Assembly: GCA_030526405.1 (NCBI GenBank)
Contig: JAUNCZ010000012.1
Coordinates: 1-64,000 of the forward strand
Length of the DNA: 64,000 bases
DNA from: Lachnospiraceae bacterium
GTDB taxonomy: Bacteria > Bacillota > Clostridia > Lachnospirales > Lachnospiraceae
Direction: 5' to 3'
Below the pieces are notes generated by a model. The model searched no databases. It was not told where the DNA came from and worked only from the letters and a program-made list of their open reading frames with translations. The position numbers and the translations under genes were made by a program. Of the stretch, positions 25,779-35,100 are shown in pieces (the stretch's first letter is position 1; every line of letters begins with the position of its first letter).

Positions 25779-25815
25779 AACCTCCTCATCTAAAGGTTTG
25801 CATGTTTCCCATACT

Positions 25816-27963
25816 TTACTGAATTTGATATACCCGATATGGGCCCCAGCTGCGGGTCAGTGTAATGTTCCCCGGATCCTGGGTATAGCCAGCCAGATCC
25901 TTTGCTGTAAGCACATAGCGGACTCCCATGGTTCTGAGATGGTCCAGCGTACAGTTAAACTGAAAATAGTCCTCTGAGAACAGTTCAAAGGAAGGTTCTC
26001 CCTCCACCTGAAGATTCACCAGAATATGGGCATAGCGGTTGTATACCTCTTCGTGTTCCCCGCCGTCAAGCTTTCTCCATCGCTCCAGTTCCGGATAAAT
26101 ATTGGTGGAATTCATGGTGGGAGCACCTGCAATAATTCCTGCATTGATCATGGGAACACCCAGTCCCTCAATAGCCCATACAGCCTTCGGATCCTCCTTC
26201 ACCACAGTCTCAATCTCCAGAACGTTGGGATTCTCTGTGATATTTTTCACACTGAGACGAACAGGATTTGCCAGGCCGCCGGAGATCAGAGAAATCACCA
26301 GCACCAGTGCAAGCAGCAGTTTTCTGAAGTATTTCTCTGTTCCGCTCATGCATAACCAGAAGCAGGGAATGAATACCAGCACCGCGATCACTGCAATGGC
26401 CACTCTGCCCTGATAATATCCTCCATAGACCCGATAATTCTGAAGCATACCTGCCACCACTGTGACCACTGCCAGAACTGCAGCTGCTACAGGATGGATT
26501 CTCTTCTTCAGAAGTGCCATTCCACGAAACAGCAGAAGAAGATTACAGAAGCCCACCACCTGCAGAGTACGATGGGCGGTGGAATAGCTCATCAGCGAAA
26601 CAGCCGCCAGGATATCCGGAATACCGAAGATCATATAGATTTCCAGGAAAGCACTGAATACAAGAAGGATAATCAGCAGTTTGTCCTTTACCTTATCCCG
26701 GATCAGCACAACGGCAGGGATCACATAGCAGAGAGGAAAGAAATCAATAAACTGGGCACTTTCACTGGTATTCACCATGGTGCCCTGTCCCATCATCGGG
26801 TACCAGAGTTCAGATAAATAGTTGAACAGATTTCGTCCTTCCCCTCCGCCTGTCTCGAATCGACTGCCGGGATACACGGTATTCATAAGAGCGTCAACCG
26901 TAGCTCTGGAATTCACAAACACATGAACCATAATGGCCACAAAGACTCCTGTCTCTGCAAGAAGAATCAGAACCTGCCATCTGTTCATTCTGCAATAGCG
27001 CAGATTCTCAAGGAACTGCCAGATGATCAGGCCCAGCAATACCAGGGCAACTGGAATCATCCAGGCAGGATACAGGGTCAGGATAAAGCCACCTGCACAG
27101 ATCAGAATCACAGCCCCGTCAATGGCTCTTGCCAGGGTCTTCTCCGTCTTCAGAAAATGCTGAAAACAAAGAATGGACAACTGGGAAAATACCAGCATTT
27201 CCACAAGACCGTTCACCGCAAACCACCACTGTACCGTGGGGGATAATACCATCAGCAACCCATAGGCGACAGACAGGTCTTTTTTCTTTTCTGTAACAAG
27301 CATGCCCATTTCAAAGGAAACCATAAAAAGGGCAAGGAAACGACCGCACCAGAAAAATGCCAGTCCTCTTCCTGCGGAAAACAGCAGATAGCCCCAGTGG
27401 AACGGGCGGAACAGCACTGCAATATCCTTCACAGGCTGTCCATACTCCAGAAACATATCCGTGGCGGTTCCTCTCAGGACAGTGCTGAAATAACCAAAGG
27501 CCCCCTCAGGATTGTGATACTGGGACAGAGCCATGGGAGTGGAAACAAACCACTCATCACTTCTGGCCGCTCTGGAAGCGCCAGCCAGAAGTCCTGTATC
27601 CTCTCCGCCTAAGAATCCCTCCCTGTTCCACATGCCAATGGAGGAACCATTTACCTCAAACAGAAGGCAGAGAGCAAACACTGCCAGACAAATAAGATAT
27701 CTGTATCTGTACAGGAAATCTGTTATCTTTTCTCCATACAGATACAACAGCAGAAACACCAGAAATCCCGCTGCAAGAAGCACAAAAAAACCCGGAGCAA
27801 GAAAAACCTCTGTAAAAGAAAAGTTTTCCAGCAGACCTTCATTTGTTTCAGACCATTTTACCCGATCTCCATAAAAACAGAGGAGACCGGAGAAAACAAC
27901 TGAAAACAGGAGACTGAACAGGATGCTTTTCTTCAGGGATCTGTCACATTTATTATCTGTCAT
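25816..27963 (-). CDS. Large multi-pass membrane protein, GT-C-like (possible glycosyl transferase)
   Basis: About 715 residues with a dozen or so membrane helices and a soluble C-terminal region of about 130 residues. The layout matches GT-C transferases and the YfhO group, which use polyprenyl-phosphate sugars outside the membrane. I do not see an unambiguous catalytic motif, though acidic residues follow the first helices (GGEDTG, RSDEWF). ATG at 27963 is chosen because CAGGAG is 6 bases upstream; an earlier ATG overlaps the upstream gene by 11 bases. It directly follows the GtrB-like gene, which could make its donor. Function beyond envelope glycosylation is inference. Confidence 0.7.
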   Translation of the reverse strand: MTDNKCDRSLKKSILFSLLFSVVFSGLLCFYGDRVKWSETNEGLLENFSFTEVFLAPGFFVLLAAGFLVFLLLYLYGEKITDFLYRYRYLICLAVFALCLLFEVNGSSIGMWNREGFLGGEDTGLLAGASRAARSDEWFVSTPMALSQYHNPEGAFGYFSTVLRGTATDMFLEYGQPVKDIAVLFRPFHWGYLLFSAGRGLAFFWCGRFLALFMVSFEMGMLVTEKKKDLSVAYGLLMVLSPTVQWWFAVNGLVEMLVFSQLSILCFQHFLKTEKTLARAIDGAVILICAGGFILTLYPAWMIPVALVLLGLIIWQFLENLRYCRMNRWQVLILLAETGVFVAIMVHVFVNSRATVDALMNTVYPGSRFETGGGEGRNLFNYLSELWYPMMGQGTMVNTSESAQFIDFFPLCYVIPAVVLIRDKVKDKLLIILLVFSAFLEIYMIFGIPDILAAVSLMSYSTAHRTLQVVGFCNLLLLFRGMALLKKRIHPVAAAVLAVVTVVAGMLQNYRVYGGYYQGRVAIAVIAVLVFIPCFWLCMSGTEKYFRKLLLALVLVISLISGGLANPVRLSVKNITENPNVLEIETVVKEDPKAVWAIEGLGVPMINAGIIAGAPTMNSTNIYPELERWRKLDGGEHEEVYNRYAHILVNLQVEGEPSFELFSEDYFQFNCTLDHLRTMGVRYVLTAKDLAGYTQDPGNITLTRSWGPYRVYQIQ

Positions 27964-27979
27964 ACTGAACTCCTGTCCT

Positions 27980-28927
27980 TTATTTCTCATCTTTCAGCAG
28001 CTGCACTTCCTGTTTCCTGATATGGATCAGCTCCATCTCAAAATCCTGACGGTTTTTCTGCACCATATTCTGGAGGATCAGACCTGCAAAAAGAGACTGG
28101 ATGGCTGCCACCATCACAAAGCCGCAGACAATCAGGGTTGGAAACTGAGGAACCATTCCTGTCTCAAAATACTTCAGCAGCACAGGAATAAAAAATGCTG
28201 TAGAAAGCAATGCAAGAACTGCTGCTATACTGCCGAAAAACTGGCTTGGCTTGTAATTGCGGAACAGTCTTCCGATGGTGCGCAGCACCTTGATTCCGTC
28301 TGATACGGTGTTCAGTTTTGACTCACTGCCCTCCGGACGATCTCTGTAGCTGATCACCACATTCTCCACATACATGTTTTTATCAATGGCATGAATGGAC
28401 ATCTCTGTCTCAATCTCAAATCCCTTGGACAGTACAGGGAAGGATTTTACAAACTGGAAACTGAAGGCTCTGTAGCCTGTCATGATATCCTTGATATCAC
28501 TTTTGAAGAGAAGATTGATGGCACCTCGCACCACAGAATTTCCCATATTATGGAACGGTCTCTTATTCTCTTCAAAATAGGTGGAGGAAAGTCTGTCACC
28601 CACCACCATATCTACCTTTTTATCCAGAACAAGACGCACCATCTCAGGGGCATGCTCTGCAGGATAGGTATCATCGCCGTCTGCCATAATATAACACTGG
28701 GCATCAATATCTCTGAACATGCGTCGGATCACATTTCCTTTTCCCTGCTTATACTCATACCGTACCACTGCCCCTGCATTTCTTGCAATCTCGTCGGTTC
28801 CATCACTGGAATTGTTGTCATAGACATAGATCACCGCCTCCGGCAGAACTGCCTGGAAATCTTTTACAACCTTTTCAATTGTTTTGCTTTCGTTATAGCA
28901 GGGAATCAGCACTGCTATTTTATCCAT
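27980..28927 (-). CDS. Polyprenyl-phosphate glycosyltransferase, GtrB/DPM1-like
   Basis: 315 residues. A GT2 domain begins at VLIPCYNE with DDTYPA as the metal-binding motif (GDDTYP), then RYEYKQGKGNVIRRM and MTGYRAF. Two membrane helices (FFGSIAAVLALLSTAFFIP and VCGFVMVAAIQSLFAGLI) end the protein. This is the GtrB/CsbB pattern: it charges undecaprenyl phosphate with a sugar on the inner face. It would work with the GtrA-like flippase at 24208 and a GT-C acceptor enzyme (25816 or the YfhO protein at 45281). AAGGAG lies upstream of the ATG. Confidence 0.9.
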   Translation of the reverse strand: MDKIAVLIPCYNESKTIEKVVKDFQAVLPEAVIYVYDNNSSDGTDEIARNAGAVVRYEYKQGKGNVIRRMFRDIDAQCYIMADGDDTYPAEHAPEMVRLVLDKKVDMVVGDRLSSTYFEENKRPFHNMGNSVVRGAINLLFKSDIKDIMTGYRAFSFQFVKSFPVLSKGFEIETEMSIHAIDKNMYVENVVISYRDRPEGSESKLNTVSDGIKVLRTIGRLFRNYKPSQFFGSIAAVLALLSTAFFIPVLLKYFETGMVPQFPTLIVCGFVMVAAIQSLFAGLILQNMVQKNRQDFEMELIHIRKQEVQLLKDEK

Positions 28928-28977
28928 AGTTCAATCTCCTTTCCCTATCACATATTTACTTCCATATATAGTATTTG

Positions 28978-29017
28978 CGCTCCCTCTGTTCCCGCAGGAC
29001 AGAAAGGAGCGCACTGC
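28978..29017 (-). other. Intercistronic hairpin after the phosphoglycerol transferase gene
   Basis: TGCGCTCC and GGAGCGCA form an 8-bp stem extended by TCTGT/ACAGA with a small bulge. No T run follows on the minus strand, so transcription probably continues into the GtrB-like gene. It may set relative expression. Confidence 0.5.
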
Positions 29018-29032
29018 ATACTTAATTCATTA

Positions 29033-31345
29033 TTAGTTAGCTGCAGGAGCTGTCTCAGCAGTCGGCACCTCTGCAGGAGCCGCAGCAGCCTCAGGAGCTG
29101 CAGCTTCAGGAGCCGCAGTTTCAGCAGCTGTATTTTCAGGAGCTGCAGTCTCTTCTGTTTCCGGTGCCATAGAACCGTAAGTAGCACCGATCATCAATGA
29201 CTCACCCTGATTATCCAGGATATAGACATGAATCTGCAGTCTCTTTTCAGGATCTCTGAAATCAGCTGACCGGATCTTCGCCAGATAGATTCCATCATCC
29301 ACCTCAGTAGCCGGGTACCAGCAGAGATCTGACTGATCGTCTGCACTCCATACCGCACAGCGAACTCCCATTACTCCGTTTGGAGCCTCTGCATCTACGA
29401 TATAGATATTGGCTGCTTCATTCTCTGGCTGATATGCCTCTACAATCACAGTACCAGATGGCTCTGTAATCTCTGGCTTCTCAACCACATCCACAAAGGT
29501 ATCATCCTTAACCTTTACATTTCCCTCACACATCTTTGGTTTTGTAAGGCTAGGATCATCCGTCTCTGCATAGGCCTGGATGAAGAACAGTCCGTTTCTT
29601 CCATAATCTGTCATTGGAATGCTGTAGCTGTAGGTTCCGTCTCCATTGTCATTCATTGCATACCAGCGCTGGTTGTGCTGATCGTCTGCAGGGAATACAC
29701 AGGCATAGACATTTGCCAGCTCTTTCTTGTACAGAATATCAGATACTGTGTACTCAATACATTTGGTGACCGGATTGTACTCAGAGATCGTTCCGGTTGC
29801 CAGCTCCACACGGATGCCTGACAGCATGCTGTCCATCAGCTGTGACTGCTGCTGCAGTCCTGTGTTTGTTTCCTCGATGGTGTTTCTCTCCAGCAGAGTA
29901 GGCTCTGCAGAATAGAGGTTGGTTCCCAGACCAAGACGGTTTCCTTCAATCTCTACACCCAGGGCAGCAAGAGTTGTTGGAAAGTTATCAAAGGTACAGA
30001 TGGTTCTGCGATCCTGGGTCTCACGCTCTACAGGAGCATTGATCACAGTGTAGAAAACGGATCTGCGGTAATCCTCTGCAACTCCGTCACAGAAGTCATT
30101 GTCCATGGTCAGGTGATCACCAGAAAGAACAATGGTTGTATTCTCATACCAGGGCTGTTCCTTGATCCAGTTAATGAGCTCCTGCACCTTACTGCTGGAA
30201 CATGCCATTACATTGGAATAGGAAGGATCGTACTCAGAAGGACAGTCCTCACAGACATATCCGTCCTCAAAATGAGTATCCACCGTCAGCATTGTGAAGT
30301 TAAAGGGCTCATTTCCTGAACTGAGCTTATTCAGCTCCTCTTTTGCATTCTCAAAAAGGCGTTTGTCCTCATAACCCCACCATACATAGTAATCCTCAGG
30401 AATCTTGCCCTCCTCGATGGCAGAATAATAATCCTTAATCTCGTACTCTCCATGTCCCTTAAAGTACATGTCACGGCCACCGAAGGCGGCATCTGAACCG
30501 ATGAGAAGAGTCTGTTTATAGCCGTTTTTCTTAAGAATGTCTCCAAGTGAGGTAACACCTGGGAAAAACTCCTCCTGGGTACTCATGGCATTCTTATCGA
30601 TGGGAAGATTCAGAGGCAGTCCACTGGTCTGTGCAAACATGGCTCCGATGGTCCAGGTAGCACCCTTCAGAGGAATTCCTCCGTTCAGTCCGCCCTCCGT
30701 ACCGGAAAAGTTCTCATTTTCCAGAGACAGCTGGGTCAGCTCAGGAATGCAGTTTACCTCAAAAGCACCTCCGTTTGCCTGATCAGAATAGGTATTCTCC
30801 ATGGACTCCAGGAAAATATAAACCAGATTTCTCTTCTGCTCCGGGAAGGTAAGAGTTACATCGTTTGGATCCACATAGTTGTCATCAATGAAAGAGGAAT
30901 AGGTATTCTGAGCTTCCATATACTCCTCGACACCCACCTCTTTATTAAAGCTGTTGTAAGTATTAACAATGGTAACCACAGAAATGATGGCTACGATCAG
31001 CTGCAGCGGATGGAAAAACAGTGGCTTCTTTCTCAAAAGGACGAATGCCACGATCAACAGCAGCAGCACAACTACGGTGATGATCACACAACTCTTTATA
31101 TACTGTCCGATCATATCATCGGCACCCTCAATGGTGGTATTCAGATGATACGCGATCTCTTCCATTGACAGCTCACTCCAGGTATTCATAGCCCAATGGT
31201 AGGAGCGGTATGCCAACATGGCCAGGGTTCCCAGAAGAACCACCAGTACAGTCAGAATGCAATTGACTACCTTCCAGACTACTTTTCCGACAGACGGCTT
31301 TTCATTGGTTGTATTCTCAGCCTTCTTTCTCTTCAAGTCCAACAT
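29033..31345 (-). CDS. LtaS/OpgB-type phosphoglycerol transferase fused to C-terminal Bsp-like repeats
   Basis: 770 residues. Three N-terminal membrane helices (about 26-46, 84-104, 112-128) precede an extracellular sulfatase-fold domain (about 170-480). Expected catalytic residues are present: Glu180 (YIFLESME), a nucleophile Thr230 (GATWTIG), His358 (VDTHFEDG) and Asp410-His411 (LSGDHL). Such enzymes transfer glycerol phosphate from phosphatidylglycerol onto lipoteichoic acid or glucans; the GATWTIGAM block is closer to OpgB than to LtaS. After residue 540 come two domains like GBS Bsp repeats (DDQHNQRWY near 555, AVWSADDQSDLCWY near 664), then an Ala/Glu/Pro tail. I know no described LtaS with this extension. 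LtaS proteins usually have five helices. Confidence 0.88.
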   Translation of the reverse strand: MLDLKRKKAENTTNEKPSVGKVVWKVVNCILTVLVVLLGTLAMLAYRSYHWAMNTWSELSMEEIAYHLNTTIEGADDMIGQYIKSCVIITVVVLLLLIVAFVLLRKKPLFFHPLQLIVAIISVVTIVNTYNSFNKEVGVEEYMEAQNTYSSFIDDNYVDPNDVTLTFPEQKRNLVYIFLESMENTYSDQANGGAFEVNCIPELTQLSLENENFSGTEGGLNGGIPLKGATWTIGAMFAQTSGLPLNLPIDKNAMSTQEEFFPGVTSLGDILKKNGYKQTLLIGSDAAFGGRDMYFKGHGEYEIKDYYSAIEEGKIPEDYYVWWGYEDKRLFENAKEELNKLSSGNEPFNFTMLTVDTHFEDGYVCEDCPSEYDPSYSNVMACSSSKVQELINWIKEQPWYENTTIVLSGDHLTMDNDFCDGVAEDYRRSVFYTVINAPVERETQDRRTICTFDNFPTTLAALGVEIEGNRLGLGTNLYSAEPTLLERNTIEETNTGLQQQSQLMDSMLSGIRVELATGTISEYNPVTKCIEYTVSDILYKKELANVYACVFPADDQHNQRWYAMNDNGDGTYSYSIPMTDYGRNGLFFIQAYAETDDPSLTKPKMCEGNVKVKDDTFVDVVEKPEITEPSGTVIVEAYQPENEAANIYIVDAEAPNGVMGVRCAVWSADDQSDLCWYPATEVDDGIYLAKIRSADFRDPEKRLQIHVYILDNQGESLMIGATYGSMAPETEETAAPENTAAETAAPEAAAPEAAAAPAEVPTAETAPAAN

Positions 31346-31366
31346 TTTCTACATGACCTTTCCTTA

Positions 31367-32116
31367 TTATTGATTATCTATTTCAGCAGAAAGAGCCTCC
31401 GCCATGGCTTTGCTGGCTTCTGCTTCTCTCTGACGGAGTTCGGAGTCACTGATTCTCTCTGCTTCAGCCTCCAGCCTCTGGTCCCGGACTCTGATCAGCG
31501 GGGTGCCATACTCCCTGTACAGGGTTCCTGTTGTATCCTCCAGAAGAGGCACAAAGGGAATCTCCTCCACTTCTCCATTCTCCTTTGTGATCCTTACATC
31601 ATACATGCCCAGATCACGATCCTCAAATTCCTCAGGAATCCCTATCATACACTGTTCTCCCTCTTCTAACAAGAGCTTTTCAGAAAGAAGATTCCCGGAA
31701 TAGGATTCTCCCGAGAAGGGGCGGATCTCCACAGCTGTGAGATTTTCCCCCAGCTGGTTCTTCAGATTGATCACCATTCCCTCAGGTTCAGACAGGGTTT
31801 CCGTCTCTTCCTCTGTACTGGATTCAGAAACAGGCAGATCTTCTGAAACAGTCTCCGAACTCTCTTCTTCTGTCACAGTTTCCTCCTGTTCCTCCTTCTC
31901 CGGTTTCTCCTCATTGGAGACTTCCTCCGCCGATTCAGAAATCTCTTCATCAGGGTCCTGCTCTTCAGAATCCAGCTCTGCGGAATCTGTCTCCTCCTTC
32001 ACAGCTTCTGTCTCTTTCCCGGAATCAGTCTCAGCCGATACACCGGATACACACAAACTCAGCATACCTGCTGTCAGACAAAGTCCCAGCAGTACAGATA
32101 CTATTCTTTTTTTCAT
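31367..32116 (-). CDS. Secreted protein with acidic linker and small beta-rich domain, function unknown
   Basis: About 249 residues. The start at MKKRIVS is preferred since GAGGTG is 7 bases upstream. A signal peptide ends near SGVSA. Residues 28-115 are almost only Glu, Ser, Thr, Asp and Val. A compact domain follows (GMVINLKNQLGENLTAVEIR to YGTPLIRVRDQ), and an Ala/Glu helix ends the protein. I do not recognise the domain; it looks like a small beta-sandwich. It sits between the repeat-bearing glycosidase-like protein and the phosphoglycerol transferase, and its acidic linker resembles those of the other exoproteins here, so a role in the same envelope machinery is likely. Confidence 0.75.
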   Translation of the reverse strand: MKKRIVSVLLGLCLTAGMLSLCVSGVSAETDSGKETEAVKEETDSAELDSEEQDPDEEISESAEEVSNEEKPEKEEQEETVTEEESSETVSEDLPVSESSTEEETETLSEPEGMVINLKNQLGENLTAVEIRPFSGESYSGNLLSEKLLLEEGEQCMIGIPEEFEDRDLGMYDVRITKENGEVEEIPFVPLLEDTTGTLYREYGTPLIRVRDQRLEAEAERISDSELRQREAEASKAMAEALSAEIDNQ

Positions 32117-32133
32117 ACGCATTCACCTCACCA

Positions 32134-35100
32134 TCAGTTGAATCTCGCCGCTGAATAGCCGGGAACAATGGAGCTCCAGCTGTTTGCGCCGATAATTGAC
32201 AATGCAAAATTCGTATAGGCTGCACCCTGGGATGTATCCATATACTTGAATACAGTCCAGGAAAACTTCTTTTCAGAAGCAATCTCATCGTAGGCAGGAT
32301 CTGTATACCAGAGACCCAAATACAGTCCCTGACTGGTTTCTGCCTGATGATCCACATGGCGGTGGACCACAAAGCTGTCCACCATATCATTGAACTCTGC
32401 CAGATAATATCCATAGGCAATGGCTGCTGCCTGGAGTTTTTCATCGGATACAGAGCCTGTCACTGAGGTAAATCCAGTCTCTGAAAGAATGAAACGGTGC
32501 TGTGCCCCGTAGGTATTCTTAATGTAATCTGTGAGATATCTCAGATTCAGCATAGTAAAGATAGCAGAATTACTGCTGTTTGTCACCCCTGATTTATTTT
32601 TCCAGAAATTCGGTGAAGTAATGGGGTTTGGATAAGGATGGAAAGCGATGTTCCAGTTGATATCGCCCTCCCTCTGCAGCTCTGCCACAAAGGCATTAAA
32701 CAGTTCCTGTCCCTTAAAACCGTAACTTCTGTAATAATTCCATACATGGTCCAGAGAAATATATACCCTTGCATTGCTGTACTGACTTCTCACACTGTTA
32801 TACAGAAGACGGTACGCATGGGCATAGCAGGCAGCGTACTGCTGCAGACCGATGTTTCCACACCAGTTGTAATCGGTATAATCATCCACCTCATTACCAA
32901 GAATCCAGTTTACTACATTATGACCGGAATCGGAATAGCGATTTGCAAGAAAACTGAAAATTGCTGCCAATTGCTCCCTTGCACTTCTGGTTTCTGCATT
33001 CAGACCGTAGAAGGAATGTCCCGGTTCTCTTCCTGATTCAAGGATCAGATCACTCCATTCGCTGTTCCACTGCATCAGCAAAATGGCAGATACCACAGAA
33101 CCGTTGGCTGCCTGCTCTGCAAAGATCTCATCCAGTGCATTGATATACCAGGTATTCATATGCCAGGTCTTTCCGTTGTACTGGTAGGCGATTCCTCCCT
33201 CCCTGCAGGGGATGTTATTGAGAACAACGTTCACCACCGCATGGTTAACTCCCAGCTCCGCTGCATCATCTGCCATGGTGGTGTTCACCTGAAGACCCTT
33301 CTTCGTTGCTGTGGAAGGAAATGCCCTTGTAATGGAAGCAGCCGCCTCCGGATTGGTAATATAGGATGGGTTGCTCACCGGCACATAGCCTGTGCTTCTT
33401 TTCTGGGCAACCACCAGCTTTTCATTGATCAGGCTTTCTTCTGTATCAGCCTTCAGAGGAGTTTTCAGGGTAATGGTACCGGATCCGCTGACAGTTGCCA
33501 GTGGAGAAGCGCTGCTGCTGATGGAGGTGCTGCCCGGCTCCAGTCTGAAGAGCCCATAGGTTCCCTCTGCTGTTACAGAAGCAGTTACCGTTACGGTACT
33601 TCCGCCCTGAATCACACAGGAGGTAATTCCTGCCTGTCCCTCCTGAACTGCTCCCAGCTGGATAGTTGAATGGGCCACCAGATGGGCACTGCCTGACTGA
33701 TCGTAATAATAGGCGTGTACCTTGTAGCTGCCGCTGTGATTTTTGTGGTTTGCCACGTCAATGGTGGCTGTATAGCTTCCGTCACTCTGTTTTACAGCTG
33801 TATACCATTTGATATCACTCTGATCAGAAGCACACCATACAGGAAACAGTACCCTGGTGGCCTTGATATCGGAGCTCAGCTTCAGCGAAACCACAGCACT
33901 TCCCTCTGTCAGCTCTTTAAAGGTAAGCACATTGGATCTGGCAATCTCAAACTGATATCCCTTAATAAATTCCATTCCACCGGAAGCAGTTACACCATAC
34001 AGATGCAAATAGTAAATTCCCTCATCCCCGTGATTACTCATAGGAATCTTCACCTGACAGCTGCTGCCGCTCTGCACCGCCTCATACCAGTGAATATCAT
34101 CCTGGCCCTTTTCTGCACTCCAGGTGGGTGCTGTAAGGCGCTGGTAGTTCTTCGCAAGAGTCAGATCAGAGATAGTGGCTGTGAATACAGATTTATCAGA
34201 ATTGGCTGTGACAGTCAGCTTGCCTGCACTGTTTACCGGCTTCTCTTCCTCTTTTTCCTCCTCCACACGGAAGGTGATGTTTCCTACACGATGACCGTAG
34301 CTGTCACGGTCATCATAGAGATATACATGCACCTGATACAGGCCAAGGTTATTTTTATGTCTGGAAATATCAGATTTTACCAGATAACTTCCATCACTCT
34401 GCTTTGTGGCTTTATACCAGACAATATCACTCTGATCCGATTTACTCCAGACAGGAACAGTAATGCGGTCAATGCCTGCGACACAGGAAATTCCGCTGAT
34501 TCGAACCGTAAACTCCGTTCCCTTTACCTCTGCTTTTACAGAGGATGCGGAAGGGTATGGAAGCTCAAAGCTGGTTTTTCCCACATAGGTCATCTTCCCT
34601 GTTCCTGTGACGGCATACACATGAACGTAATACAGACCGAAATCACAGTACTCCTGCAGATCGATGGTCTTCTGAGCTGTTCCGCCGGTGCAGCTGACTG
34701 TACTCCAGTGCAGATCATCCTGACCGTCTGTCTGACTCCACACTGCAAAGGAGATCTGACGCACTCCCTCCGGATGGGTTACACCCTCCGCCTTCAGTTT
34801 GCAGGTATGTCCGGAAAGTTCTGCTGTCAGTTTCAGTTCCTGTTCCTGCTGCTTTCCTGTATATTCAAAGGATGTATTTCCCACATAGCTGTACATACCG
34901 TTGCCGCTGAGAATGTAGGCATGCACCTTATAGATGCCGAGATGACTGCCATGCCTTGCAAACCTGATATCCGCTGTCCAGCTGCCATCGGTCTGCTTTA
35001 CCGCATCGTACCACACAATATCACTCTGATCATTCTTGCACCAGACAGGAATCTGAACCTTTTTCACCCCGGAAGGGCATGTTATTCCGCTGACAGTGAC

